Below, piece by piece: positions 44,171-54,091 of a stretch of 64,000 bases of DNA (positions within the stretch are counted from its first letter, which is position 1; the number at the start of each line of letters is the position of its first letter). The position numbers and the translations under genes were made by a program. The notes under the pieces were generated by a model that made no database searches, was not told the origin of the DNA, and worked only from the letters and a program-made list of their open reading frames with translations. This DNA is from an uncultured Christensenellaceae bacterium. Its GTDB lineage: Bacteria; Bacillota; Clostridia; Christensenellales; Borkfalkiaceae. The DNA lies in NCBI GenBank assembly GCA_910588685.1, contig CAJUPX010000008.1, forward strand, positions 1 through 64,000, given 5' to 3'.

Positions 44171-45784
44171 TTAACCGTGCTTAAAGTATTCATAAATAGC
44201 ATTTTTCATAATAAATTGCGCGGCAGCCTCCGGCGAGCTTAATATTTCAGTCGGCACCGGCGTTTGTGCCGATCCGTCGTTCATAATCCAGTTTTCCGGT
44301 TCGGAAAAAACAATCGACGTTATATTGTTTGCATAAAACGCGTAAGCGCCTATAATATTTACGCTTGTGCCTATGCGCAAGTTTTCAAGCTTTTTGCAGT
44401 TGTAAAAAGCAAATTCGCCTACTTCGGTAACGGTATCGGAAAGAGTTACGCTTTTAAGTTCCGTACAGCCTGTGAACGCGCGCTGTGCTATCGTTAAAAC
44501 GCCTTCGGGTACCGTAATCTCCTGCAAGCCGCAGTTTGCAAACGCGTATTTGCCTATTGTTATAACCGATTCGGGCAGTATAACGGACTGTAACTTATCG
44601 CCTGAATTAAAAAATGCGTTGGCGGCTATTTCCGTTACGGGCAAGCCTTCGTAGTAATAGGGGATTGTAACGCGCGCGCTTTCTCCGTCGTAGCCGATAA
44701 CGGCGCAGCTTGTTTCGGTAAGCCGGTATTTAAGTCCCGGCGTTCCCGTAATAAGCGTATATACGGCGTTTACAGTAACATTGCCGGACGACAGGGTGAA
44801 TTTTTCCCATTCTCCCGTGTAGCCCGGTTTTTCCGGAACGTCGGGTATAATTATAAAAGTGTTTTCAACGGTATATGTGCAGGCGCTTACGGTAATGCCG
44901 TCGGCAATGAACGCGACGGTGTAATTGACCGGCGAATATATTGCGTTTACCGTGATATTTTCAAAGTTTAACAGGTAGCTTTCCCACGTTCCGTTATAGT
45001 TTTCTTTTGCCGGAATTTCAGGCTCTGTAACCGATGTGTTTTCGGCGGTGTACGTTTGAACGCCTATAACATCGTCGCCGGCAACAAAGGTTACCGTGTA
45101 CAAAACGGGATTGTAAATTGCCTGTACTGTAATATCCCCTATATTAAGCATATAATCTTCCCACACCGCTGTATAATGTTCTTTTGCGGGGATTTCGGGC
45201 TCGCTGATAATTCTGTTTTCCACAGTGTAATGGCATTGCGCTATTATTGCGCCGTCTGATATAAACGTCACGGTATATGTTACGGTTTCGCGCCGCGCGC
45301 GGAGCGTTAAATCCGAGGTGACGGGTAGGGAGAAGTCGTATAACTTTCCGTCTTTTTCCCAACCGATAAAAATATAACCCGCTGTTTCGGTTACGGGGCG
45401 CGGGCTTATAGTTGAATTTTCTTCTGCTTCGAATTGGTCTACGGTTTTGTCGCCGTCCATAAAGATTACGGTATACTTTGTAATTTCAGGCGACGGAATA
45501 TCCGGTTCGCCGTCGGGCTCGGGCGGAGTCGGCTCGCCGGGGTTTTCGCCGGGTTCTGGCTCAGGCTCAGGCTCAGGTTCCGGCTCTGCGGGTGTATCGG
45601 GTTCTTTGTCTGTTTCACCGTTGCCGGGAGGCGTTTCCGGCGTTTGGTTGCCGTCGGTCTCGGTATTGCCGGACGATACGTTATTATTATCAGAGGAATA
45701 GGCGAGAAAATCGCAGCTGCAAAAACAAAAAATTGCCATAATTATTATGGCAATCAAAGAGCATAATCCGATTAATTTTTTCAT
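44171..45784 (-). CDS. Lipoprotein with Glu-Pro linker, InlB repeats and BspA-type leucine-rich repeats
   Basis: The 537-residue protein has a signal peptide with lipobox FCSC, a long Pro/Glu linker (about 40-100) containing EPEPEPEPEPEP coded by an imperfect hexamer repeat, four InlB B-type repeats (about 105-345; YTVIFMDGDKTV, GYIFIGWEKDGKLYDF), and BspA-type LRRs (about 390-490; LQSVILPESVITIGKYAFANCGLQEITVPEGV). It is a surface protein, probably adhesive. Divergent from the TtcA-like gene across a 177-base AT-rich gap. Confidence 0.88.
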   Translation of the reverse strand: MKKLIGLCSLIAIIIMAIFCFCSCDFLAYSSDNNNVSSGNTETDGNQTPETPPGNGETDKEPDTPAEPEPEPEPEPEPGENPGEPTPPEPDGEPDIPSPEITKYTVIFMDGDKTVDQFEAEENSTISPRPVTETAGYIFIGWEKDGKLYDFSLPVTSDLTLRARRETVTYTVTFISDGAIIAQCHYTVENRIISEPEIPAKEHYTAVWEDYMLNIGDITVQAIYNPVLYTVTFVAGDDVIGVQTYTAENTSVTEPEIPAKENYNGTWESYLLNFENITVNAIYSPVNYTVAFIADGITVSACTYTVENTFIIIPDVPEKPGYTGEWEKFTLSSGNVTVNAVYTLITGTPGLKYRLTETSCAVIGYDGESARVTIPYYYEGLPVTEIAANAFFNSGDKLQSVILPESVITIGKYAFANCGLQEITVPEGVLTIAQRAFTGCTELKSVTLSDTVTEVGEFAFYNCKKLENLRIGTSVNIIGAYAFYANNITSIVFSEPENWIMNDGSAQTPVPTEILSSPEAAAQFIMKNAIYEYFKHG

Positions 45785-45961
45785 TCGTAAACCTGCTTCT
45801 GTATTAATGTTTTAATTCTAAAATCAGCGAAAAACAAAGTCAATTAAAATTTTATCGAATTTGTAAATTTATAAAAATAATTTTGCAAATTACTCTATAA
45901 CACTTGATAATTTATATATTTTCGTTTAAAATTTCATAAATGCCTACCGGGGGTCAATAAA

Positions 45962-46798
45962 ATGGAAATTCAAAAAACAGTGCGGGAGCAGGCGGAGGAA
46001 AGCCTTAGAAAGCGTTTTAAAAAGAAGCTGTTTTCGCGTTTTGCCAAGGCTATAGTCGATTACGAGCTTATTCAGCCGGGCGATAAAATAGCCGTTTGTA
46101 TGTCGGGCGGCAAGGACAGCTTTGCAATGGCCAAGCTTTTTCAGGAGCTTAAACGCCATAATAAACTGCCGTTCGAGCTCGTATTCCTCGTAATGGACCC
46201 CGGCTATAACGCCGAGAACCGCGCGGCTATCGAAAAAAACGCTGAGCTCCTGGGCATTCCGGTAACGATTTTTCAAACGGATATTTTTGAAAGCGTTTAC
46301 ACAATCGATAAGTCGCCCTGCTATCTGTGCGCGCGTATGCGCCGCGGGCATCTTTATCACGCGGCAAAGGATTTGGGTTGTAACAAAATTGCGCTCGGGC
46401 ATCACTACGACGACGTTATAGAAACTATTTTGATGGGTATGCTGTACGGCGGACAAATGCAGACTATGATGCCCAGATTGAAAAGCGCGAATTTTGAGGG
46501 TATGGAGCTTATTCGCCCTATGTATCTCATACGCGAAACGCATATAGAGGCGTGGCGCGACGAATGCGGGCTGCAATTTCTGCGCTGCGCGTGCAAATTT
46601 ACCGACGCTAACGTGAACTGCCATTCCGAAACCTCAAAACGCCTTAAAATGAAAAGATTGATTAGGCAGTTGGAGGCGGAGGACCCGGGCATAGAGCAGA
46701 ACATTTTCCGCAGCGTGGAAAACGTCAGTCTTAAAACCGTTATCGCGTATAAAGATAAAAACGGCGAAAGGCATCATTTTTTGGACGATTACCGTTAA
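45962..46798 (+). CDS. TtcA/TilS-type tRNA-thiolation ATPase
   Basis: The 278-residue protein has the PP-loop CMSGGKDSFAMAKLF, a central cysteine pair CYLCARMRRGHLYHAAKDLG, ALGHHYDDVIETIL and CACKFTDANVNCHSETSKRLK. This matches TtcA, which puts sulfur on C32 of tRNA, or a close paralogue of the same superfamily. GGGGGTC precedes the ATG. It is a single gene ending at a strong terminator. Confidence 0.85.
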   Translation: MEIQKTVREQAEESLRKRFKKKLFSRFAKAIVDYELIQPGDKIAVCMSGGKDSFAMAKLFQELKRHNKLPFELVFLVMDPGYNAENRAAIEKNAELLGIPVTIFQTDIFESVYTIDKSPCYLCARMRRGHLYHAAKDLGCNKIALGHHYDDVIETILMGMLYGGQMQTMMPRLKSANFEGMELIRPMYLIRETHIEAWRDECGLQFLRCACKFTDANVNCHSETSKRLKMKRLIRQLEAEDPGIEQNIFRSVENVSLKTVIAYKDKNGERHHFLDDYR

Positions 46799-46839
46799 AG
46801 GGTTACATTTAGCGCTTATATTTTATATAATAGAGAATG

Positions 46840-46863
46840 ACCGCACGCTTTGCGTGCGGTTTT
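46840..46863 (+). terminator. Terminator of the TtcA-like gene
   Basis: ACCGCACGC/GCGTGCGGT, 9 bp over a TTT loop, followed by TTT. Confidence 0.85.
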
Positions 46864-47317
46864 AACACGTTTTGGAAGCAATATACTTTTCTTTGCATAA
46901 AATTGCTTTTTTTGAATAACGGCTTGCAATAGCTTTTCGGCTGTGATAATATATTAGAGTACAAATTTTACTTAAAATCGCGCTTTTTTTAATTTTGAAC
47001 GATTGTGAAAGTAACGTATAAGTATGCTTTATACATAGCATAACTTATAAAAATAGAAAATCAATGTATGAAGAGTAAATTTTTTTGATTTTTATACTTT
47101 ATTTCATTTGACAGTATACGTTAATTATGTTATAGTTATTTAAAAGTAAGCAAATTATGCAATTTATATGCAAAATTTGACAAAGACAGTGAATAATTTT
47201 TGAATAATATCCTGACAAGTGACCGTATATTCGTCCGTGAGTATTAAAAGCCGCAAAAATACAAAGCCGAAATAGAGTTGCGGGATCGGGAGTTAAATAA
47301 ATTTTTTAGGAGTAAAT
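46864..47317. other. Long AT-rich non-coding leader before the large lipoprotein gene
   Basis: No open frame with a ribosome site is seen here. It holds an imperfect inverted repeat, TATAAGTATGC (47017-47027) against GCATAACTTATA (47038-47049), then a good promoter at 47108-47136 and a leader of about 175 bases. The inverted repeat is upstream of the promoter, fit for a regulator. Confidence 0.5.
47108..47136 (+). promoter_or_regulatory. Promoter of the large lipoprotein gene
   Basis: TTGACA (47108-47113), 17 bases and TATAGT (47131-47136). Other TTGACA-like elements lie closer to the gene without good partners. Confidence 0.5.
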
Positions 47318-50300
47318 ATGAAAAAGAAATCAATTTTAGTATTTCTGCTCGCGTTGGTATCCACAGCTTCGCTCGGCGCGGTTGCGTGCAAAAAAGATGA
47401 AGAACATCAGCACAACTGGTCTTATAAGTCTAATGACGACTTGCATTGGCAAGACTGCGGCGACTGTGATGCGGCAAAAGATTACGGAGTGCATAACGAC
47501 GCCGATAAAGACGGTCTTTGCGACGTTTGCGGCGCGGGCGTTAGCGGCGTGAACTGGTTAAGCGACGATAACAACCACTGGGTTGAAAACAACGGCGACA
47601 AAGTAAGTATGGGCGGTCACGTAGACGAAAATGACGACGGTCACTGCGATACCTGCGATTACGTATATAAAGTGGTAGTAACCTTTGACGCCAAAGGCGT
47701 GTGCGACGTTGCACCTGTATCCGTTGACCACGGCGCAACGGTAACCGCACCTACGGTACCCGTTGTTCAGGGGTGGGTTTTTGCCGGTTGGTATTCCGAC
47801 GCCGACTTCAAAACCGAATTCGATTTTACAAAACCTATAACCTTTGCTACTACGGTTTATGCAAAATTTAACGAGGACACAACGCCCGGCAGCAATGCAA
47901 ACCACGCGATTCCCGTAACGAGTCTTGACGCACCCACATCTTACGCATTTGGTAATTTCACTAAATTGTATTTTAAATACACTGCGACCGAAACAAACCG
48001 GTTTTCGGCGTTTATGGGAGCGGGCGCGGCAAGCGAAGCTTGCTCTTTTGTAACCGACCTTGACGACAATGCTACGACTAATGTCGATACGCAGCTCGGT
48101 ATGGTACACTTTGATTTGAATAGCGGCGATTCCGTCGTCATCGAAGTTTCGCGCGGCGCGGGTGTAACCGATACTGCGAACGTAGGCGTGTGTGTTGTTG
48201 TTACTAACAACGAACCTCTTCCCGCAGAAGGTTGGGCATCCGGCGAATATATAAGCGGTACTAATAAAATTACGCTTGACACGACGGCGAAAACTGCTAC
48301 GTGGAATAGTTTTGCTCCTGCAAACTTTACATATGTCGGCGGAGTTGTTGACAAGCTGACGTTCTCTGTAACGTCGAGCATTGCAAGCGGCACCTTTACC
48401 GTAACGCGTAACGATGACGGTACTTTCACCGTAAGTTGTACGGAGAAGATGTTGTTAAGCGGTGACGTTGTTTTTGAATATCATGTTCCTATAGCTCCTA
48501 TTCCCATTGAAAAATTCAGCGGAATATACACTCTTGATAAAGGCGGTTTTGGTCACCCTATGGGCGGCAACACGGTTGAAATCGGTATATATGCAAATGG
48601 TAACGGATATTTGCTTAGCAACAATAACGACAGATATTCTTGCAGCGGCTCATATGCTGTGTTCGATCAGGATACCAATACTCTCAATTACGCTAATTAC
48701 AATATTACTTTAAATATCAACGACGCCGGCGTTGTAACCGGTATAACCGTCGTACATGCGTATGGCGAGGCAACCCAATATTTATATGTACGTACCGGCG
48801 ACGCGGGCGAAGAAGTTCCCGAAAGCTTTGCTGAACTTACGGACGGAACTACTTACGCCGGCACGAATTATTACTTCAATTTCAACGGTACGTACACGTA
48901 TTTCGGTAGCTCTTTTAATAGAATTATTTTACACTCTTATGTAAGCGCAACCCATACGTATACGGTAAAAGTGGGCGGCGATATGTACACCGTTGTTATA
49001 AACGGCGAGGACGACGTTTCCATACAGTGGAAAAATGCAGACGGCACCGAACTGTTGGATACTTTAACCAAGTACGTCGTAAGCCGTACTTTGCCTACCG
49101 AGTCGACAGATTATTCGGTTGCCCCTTCCGACTTTAAAAATAAATTGTATCATATCACTGTTGAGACTGCAGGCTGGTATACGATCACAACCGGGCAAAC
49201 GAATCTGGCATTCTATGAATTGACATCGCAACACGATGTTTTTAATGTATCTGAATTAGACCCTCTCAATATTACCGATTCGGTTTATTTGAGCGCAGGT
49301 ACGACGCTTGCCGTGTCCAACGCATCGTTTACCGGTGACAACGTGCCCGCAACTTTTGCGTTTACAATTGCTCCCGGTCAACCTGCAAAAGGACGTTCTG
49401 AAAACAACCCGATAACAATGGAAGGGATAAACGTTCTTAACATAGGTTCTATGCTTGCCGATACGCAATATTATGCAAAGTTCACTCTTCCCCGTGCGGG
49501 AAAATACCGCGTAACGGTTTCGTATGAACCAAACTGGGGCGGTGTAAGCTATATGCTTTATTATACTTTGAACGGCGATAGCGGCCACGGATATTCAAGC
49601 GATAACGGATGGGTCGGCGGCGTTACGGGCGGTGCTTCCAACGTATCGATTCAATTAGACAAAGATCTTAACTTAATGATAGTAATAAGCCATTCTTCCA
49701 ATATATCGAACGATGTAACGATAAGGATAGAGGAAGATTACTCGACCGCAACCGAAATATCTTTTGCGGATAGTTCTACCGGCAAGCTTAACGCAAGCGG
49801 CGCGTACAGGGCAGACATATCGAAACTACCTTTTGCAAACAACTTAACTCTTACAAGCGAAACCGGGTTCAGTTTGACCGTAGGCGGCGAAACTAATAAT
49901 TATACCACGTATACGCTGACGCAGGCGCAGCTTGACGAAGGGTTCTATCTGAATCTTGCTGCCGGTGCAGACGTTGATTATGAGTTGACATACAGCGAGG
50001 GTGCAGAGCAGAATCCTATAAAGATTACTGAGTTGGGTTCAAACAAAATAAACGTTTTAGCCGGCGCGTCTACTTACGTAACCGTAACGGCGCCCGCAGA
50101 CAAGAACTGGTTACTGTCTCTTGCAGGTCAAAGTGCTCACTTCTATCAGTTTACCGTAGGGAATAAGGTATATTCTTCGGAAGAGCCTTATTATCTTGCC
50201 GCAGGTCAGTCCGTAACGATTGCCGTATCGGGCGTCAACTCGACAATTGCCGATACTGCTAATTTGGCTGTAGAATTAGATTATACGAACGACGCGGTAT

Positions 50301-51340
50301 CATTATCGTTTACAACCCTTCCTTTGGGTAACGTAATAATCCATTTTGCAAACAATGCGGCGGTAACAAACTCTAATTTCATCCTTGTCGATACTCTCGG
50401 CAGCGACGTAACGGTAACTTCCACAAAAGCGTTTACCGTCAACTATCCTGACGGTAAGTCGGTGGTAGCAAGGCTTACGGGCAGCTCTTATGTTGTAACT
50501 ATTCCCGCTAACGACGGTATGTTGTTCAACATAACGGCGACCGAAGCGGCAGATATTATCTTCGCGTTGTCTTACGAGCTCGGCAGCCAAGGTAACCCTC
50601 ATACCGTAACGTTTGATAATAATTTGAGATATACTTCGCCCGGCGTTGCAACCCGTACTAAAAATTACTTTATACTTCCCGCAGGTACGTACACGTACAG
50701 TTCAAGCATAAATGTAGGAACTTGGCTTTACGTTAATGATTTACTTGTCCAAGGTAATCAGTTTGACGTACCCGCAGGCGCTACGGTTCGCTTTGAAAAT
50801 AATTCAAGATACAGCGCAACGCTTACGCTAAGTCCGGCGACGCCTGCAAGTATTCAGGGTATATTCAATTTCACGGACGGCACTACAAACGGTCAGTTGA
50901 CGATTGGCGCGACAACGGTAAAAATAGGTGAAACCGTTTATAAGTTATCCGCAGTAAACGGCAATGTGTACACGTTCACCAACGGAACGGGTTCTGCGGC
51001 TACGTCCATAACGATAACAAACGGCGATACGCTTCTTTACGGCGAACTTGCGCTTACTCCAAACACTATCCCTGCAAGCATAGTCGGCACATATAAGGGC
51101 TCGGTTCCTGTATTCGGCGGTGAAATAACTATAAAAATAAACGCTGATTATACTGCGGTAGTAAACAATCAAAACGTAACGCTGACTTTAAACGGCAACA
51201 CTTATAGTTTCAGTTGGAATAACAACAACGCTTGGGATAATCCGACAAATTGTACGTTTACCGTAACCGACGGCACACTTTCTTTACGCGATAGTTATTA
51301 TGCTAGCCAAGGATTAGCAACTTTAACCCTTACCAAGTAG
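47318..51340 (+). CDS. Large repeat-rich surface lipoprotein
   Basis: The 1340-residue protein has a signal peptide with lipobox GAVAC, two Cys/His/Asp-rich units (about 30-115; HNDADKDGLCDVCG, HVDENDDGHCDTCDY), one InlB-type repeat (about 118-190; VTFDAKGVCDVAPV, GWVFAGWYSDADF) and then beta-rich modules. These include several of about 110-130 residues starting like ENNPITM, EQNPIKITELG and QGNPHTVTF. Two or three C-terminal modules start PASI..I or PASIVGTYKG. It ends at TAG 51338-51340, but the frame stays open to 51634 and encodes one more such module. Function is unknown; a large adhesin or glycan binder is a guess. Confidence 0.85.
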   Translation: MKKKSILVFLLALVSTASLGAVACKKDEEHQHNWSYKSNDDLHWQDCGDCDAAKDYGVHNDADKDGLCDVCGAGVSGVNWLSDDNNHWVENNGDKVSMGGHVDENDDGHCDTCDYVYKVVVTFDAKGVCDVAPVSVDHGATVTAPTVPVVQGWVFAGWYSDADFKTEFDFTKPITFATTVYAKFNEDTTPGSNANHAIPVTSLDAPTSYAFGNFTKLYFKYTATETNRFSAFMGAGAASEACSFVTDLDDNATTNVDTQLGMVHFDLNSGDSVVIEVSRGAGVTDTANVGVCVVVTNNEPLPAEGWASGEYISGTNKITLDTTAKTATWNSFAPANFTYVGGVVDKLTFSVTSSIASGTFTVTRNDDGTFTVSCTEKMLLSGDVVFEYHVPIAPIPIEKFSGIYTLDKGGFGHPMGGNTVEIGIYANGNGYLLSNNNDRYSCSGSYAVFDQDTNTLNYANYNITLNINDAGVVTGITVVHAYGEATQYLYVRTGDAGEEVPESFAELTDGTTYAGTNYYFNFNGTYTYFGSSFNRIILHSYVSATHTYTVKVGGDMYTVVINGEDDVSIQWKNADGTELLDTLTKYVVSRTLPTESTDYSVAPSDFKNKLYHITVETAGWYTITTGQTNLAFYELTSQHDVFNVSELDPLNITDSVYLSAGTTLAVSNASFTGDNVPATFAFTIAPGQPAKGRSENNPITMEGINVLNIGSMLADTQYYAKFTLPRAGKYRVTVSYEPNWGGVSYMLYYTLNGDSGHGYSSDNGWVGGVTGGASNVSIQLDKDLNLMIVISHSSNISNDVTIRIEEDYSTATEISFADSSTGKLNASGAYRADISKLPFANNLTLTSETGFSLTVGGETNNYTTYTLTQAQLDEGFYLNLAAGADVDYELTYSEGAEQNPIKITELGSNKINVLAGASTYVTVTAPADKNWLLSLAGQSAHFYQFTVGNKVYSSEEPYYLAAGQSVTIAVSGVNSTIADTANLAVELDYTNDAVSLSFTTLPLGNVIIHFANNAAVTNSNFILVDTLGSDVTVTSTKAFTVNYPDGKSVVARLTGSSYVVTIPANDGMLFNITATEAADIIFALSYELGSQGNPHTVTFDNNLRYTSPGVATRTKNYFILPAGTYTYSSSINVGTWLYVNDLLVQGNQFDVPAGATVRFENNSRYSATLTLSPATPASIQGIFNFTDGTTNGQLTIGATTVKIGETVYKLSAVNGNVYTFTNGTGSAATSITITNGDTLLYGELALTPNTIPASIVGTYKGSVPVFGGEITIKINADYTAVVNNQNVTLTLNGNTYSFSWNNNNAWDNPTNCTFTVTDGTLSLRDSYYASQGLATLTLTK

Positions 51341-51634
51341 CAAAGCTCCTTGGTAGGTACTTATAGCGGTGCTATCGGAGCAGCAACAATTGGCAATAGC
51401 GGAACTCTCGTTATAAATGCCGACGGTACGTGCGTATATTCGCTTAACAACGGCGCTGGATTGACAGAAAGATATTCCGGCAATTATACTGAAAATGGCG
51501 GAACTTATACGTTCGGCTATTCAGATGGCGATTATACTAACACTGTCACCTTTTCGGTAAATGACGACGGTACTCTTGATTTCTTTGATGACTATTACAG
51601 CTTTGAGACACATACTACTTTTAGCAAAGCGTAA
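51341..51634 (+). pseudogene. Detached C-terminal repeat of the large lipoprotein
   Basis: This is the same reading frame as 47318-51340, continued after a single TAG. It encodes 97 residues starting QSSLVGTYSGAIGAATIGNSG, alike in layout to the last module of the main protein (ASIVGTYKG...). No ribosome site precedes the possible TTG start at 51350. It is either a tail cut off by a nonsense mutation or one reached by readthrough; UAG followed by CAA partly resembles known leaky contexts. Confidence 0.65.
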
Positions 51635-51667
51635 ACAAAATCTCCGTAAAATCGGAAAATAATCAAA

Positions 51668-51708
51668 AAACGCAGCGGCTATTCCGTGTGAAAACGGAAT
51701 AGCTATGC
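51668..51708 (+). terminator. Hairpin after the large lipoprotein gene
   Basis: GGCTATTCCGT-type stem pairs with ACGGAATAGCT over about 5 bases, extended imperfectly by CGCA/TGCG. The T-run is poor, so it may be a processing hairpin. Confidence 0.5.
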
Positions 51709-51815
51709 GTGTATTTATGCAAACTTAATTCCGGATTGATAAATCACGGATAAAACAGGGAAATTTCCCGGAAGACTTATAAAAACAACAGCAAAACAAA
51801 GAGGAGGTAGGAACA

Positions 51816-52931
51816 ATGGACGCGAATTTTTTGAAATTCAAAAGAAAGGTCTGGATTGATATTATTATCAAGTGCGCCGTAATAGGGCTTGCCGTCGGCT
51901 TTTTAGCAGTAAACGCAACGCTTTTGCCGTGCAAGCTTTTCGGTATTAAATTGTTCTGGCTTTTATACGTTCTTATAGCGGTAGCGGGTACTGCGCTCGG
52001 CGGCGGTCTTGCGTTTGTGTTTTTAAGAACCAACGACAAAAAAATAGCAAAACGGCTCGATAAGGAGCTTGAATTGCAGGAGAGAGTGCAAACGGCTTAC
52101 GAGTTCAACGGCAAAGCGGGCGTAATGCTCGATATGCAGCGCACCAACGCGAGCACTACCCTTGAAAACTATCCGGCAAGAAGCCTGCCCTTTAAAAATA
52201 TCGCTATAATTGCGCTGTGCGCCCTCATTGCGGTAACCGGGCTTGTGGCTATACCCGTAATTTCGTTTACGGTGCCCGCGACGTTTGCAAAAGAGGAAGA
52301 CGAAAAACCCTACGTGGAGCCGCCCCGCGATATTTCCGAATGGGAGTGGGAGGCGCTCGACGATTTGATAGAATACGTTCAGAACACCAAAAAAGCCGAA
52401 CAAAAGGTAAAGGACGGAATGCTTACGCAGCTGCGCGGATTAAAAGCCGTGCTGCTCCGCGGCGTTTCGCAGAGCAGTTTGGTCGGATTCGTTCAGAACA
52501 CCGTAACCGAAATCCGAAACGTTGTAAAGGACGCCAACGACCAGGCTCCCGAGGCGCAGCAGGCGCTCAACTCCGAGGACGAGGCGTACGTAATAAACAA
52601 GCTGTACGAAATTTTCGGGCTTGCTAAAGAACAAGACCCGACTACTCCGCCCGACCCCGGTAAGGATGATGGAAATGACGGAAACAACGGCTCAACGGGA
52701 GGCCCAGGCTCGCTCGACGTAATAAATACGCCGTTCTTCGACCCGGATAAGGCTAACTCAGTAGACGAAAACGGGGATTATCTCAGCGGCGAGGTCAAAT
52801 GCGGCGAGGCGAGAACCAAATATTATATGGAAGTGCAGAAAGCGCTTGCCGAAGGTACTATATCGCGCGAGGAATGGGAGTTTATAATGCTTTCTTACTT
52901 TGCGGACTTAAATATTAAAGACGAAAATTAA
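51816..52931 (+). CDS. Membrane protein, first gene of the MoxR operon
   Basis: The 371-residue protein has membrane segments at about 18-36, 44-70 and 127-152, a helical domain after the third (DISEWEWEALDDLIEYVQNTKKAEQKVKDGMLTQL), a Gly/Asn/Asp linker (about 275-300) and a C-terminal helix pair. DUF4175-like membrane proteins of similar build occur in MoxR operons, but I cannot assign a family firmly. A strong GAGGAGG site precedes the ATG. It is followed 18 bases later by moxR. Confidence 0.72.
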   Translation: MDANFLKFKRKVWIDIIIKCAVIGLAVGFLAVNATLLPCKLFGIKLFWLLYVLIAVAGTALGGGLAFVFLRTNDKKIAKRLDKELELQERVQTAYEFNGKAGVMLDMQRTNASTTLENYPARSLPFKNIAIIALCALIAVTGLVAIPVISFTVPATFAKEEDEKPYVEPPRDISEWEWEALDDLIEYVQNTKKAEQKVKDGMLTQLRGLKAVLLRGVSQSSLVGFVQNTVTEIRNVVKDANDQAPEAQQALNSEDEAYVINKLYEIFGLAKEQDPTTPPDPGKDDGNDGNNGSTGGPGSLDVINTPFFDPDKANSVDENGDYLSGEVKCGEARTKYYMEVQKALAEGTISREEWEFIMLSYFADLNIKDEN

Positions 52932-52949
52932 AAGAGGTTAAATAAAATA

Positions 52950-54080
52950 ATGGATAACAAGGCTCAGGTAGAAAATTTCAGCAGCGCGGTTGCAAAAATC
53001 AAACAGGAAATCAAAAAAGACCTGGTAGGACAAGAGGATATAGTGGACAACGTGCTTATCGCCATAATTGCCGGCGGTAACGTGCTTTTGGAGGGCGTTC
53101 CCGGCGTTGGTAAAACGCGTATGGTACGCTCGCTCGGAAAGGTGTTGGAGCTGCCTTTCTCGCGTATTCAGTTCACGCCAGACCTTATGCCCTCCGACGT
53201 TACGGGTACAAACGTAATCGAAAAGGACGCTAACGGTAAAATGAACACGGTGTTCCAGAAAGGACCTATTTTTGCAAACCTCGTACTTGCGGACGAAATT
53301 AACCGCGCAACGCCTAAAACACAGTCGGCGATGCTCGAAGTTATGCAGGAGCACAGAGTTACTGTCGCCAACAAAACTTATACCATAGCGGAGCCGTTCT
53401 TCGTTCTTGCTACGCAGAACCCCATAGAGCAGGACGGTACCTATCCCCTGCCCGAGGCGCAGATGGACCGCTTTATGTTTAAACTGCTTGTCGGTTTCCC
53501 CTCTGTTAAGGAGCTTGCCGACATAGTAAATATGACGCAGATAACTATGGAGGAAACGGCGACCGCGGTTGTTGACGGGAAAACCATTCTCGAAATGCGG
53601 GAGCTTGCAAAAACCGTGCCCGTTGCTTCCGACGTGCTCTATTACGCTATGCGCCTTGTAGCGCGCACGCACCCCGAGCTTGCGGACAGCGGCGAAACGG
53701 CGGCTAAGTACGTAAAATACGGCTGCTCGCCCCGCGCCGGTCAGGCGCTCATTACCGCGGCTAAGGTTCGCGCGCTTATATGCGGCAGATACAATGTTTC
53801 GTACGACGATATAGACGTGCTCGCATATCCCGTACTGCGCCACAGAATGAAGGTAAATTATACGGCAATCAATGAAAGACTTAACGTTGACGACGTTATA
53901 ACAAAGATAATTGCCGAAAATAAAAAGGAAAAGGGCTCCGGTAAGCTTGACGGCGACAACGCGACGGTTGCGATTAACGAAGTTGCTGCGGAAACGCCTG
54001 CGGAAGTAACCGGGGCAAACGATACCGCCGTTCCGGCAGAGGAAGAGCCTAAAAAGAAAAAGAAGTTCGGCAAAAAGTAA
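52950..54080 (+). CDS. MoxR-family AAA ATPase
   Basis: The 376-residue AAA+ protein has Walker A LEGVPGVGKTRM, the MoxR text RIQFTPDLMPSDVTGTNV, Walker B VLADEINRATPKTQSAMLEVMQE, sensor 1 FVLATQNPIEQDGTYPLPEAQMDRF and arginine-finger region. A long acidic/basic tail (from about 320) is unusual for the family. MoxR ATPases act with VWA proteins as chaperones for assembling or activating other proteins. Confidence 0.95.
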   Translation: MDNKAQVENFSSAVAKIKQEIKKDLVGQEDIVDNVLIAIIAGGNVLLEGVPGVGKTRMVRSLGKVLELPFSRIQFTPDLMPSDVTGTNVIEKDANGKMNTVFQKGPIFANLVLADEINRATPKTQSAMLEVMQEHRVTVANKTYTIAEPFFVLATQNPIEQDGTYPLPEAQMDRFMFKLLVGFPSVKELADIVNMTQITMEETATAVVDGKTILEMRELAKTVPVASDVLYYAMRLVARTHPELADSGETAAKYVKYGCSPRAGQALITAAKVRALICGRYNVSYDDIDVLAYPVLRHRMKVNYTAINERLNVDDVITKIIAENKKEKGSGKLDGDNATVAINEVAAETPAEVTGANDTAVPAEEEPKKKKKFGKK

Positions 54081-54091
54081 AGTGAGATAAG

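Noticed and set aside
45546-45600. Repeat cluster in the lipoprotein gene as a CRISPR or satellite
   Set aside because: It is a coding hexamer run that gives the Glu-Pro linker.
47318-51634. Reassigned TAG codon (alternative genetic code)
   Set aside because: Other genes, such as those ending at 3379 and 25927, use TAG as their stop, so the code looks standard.
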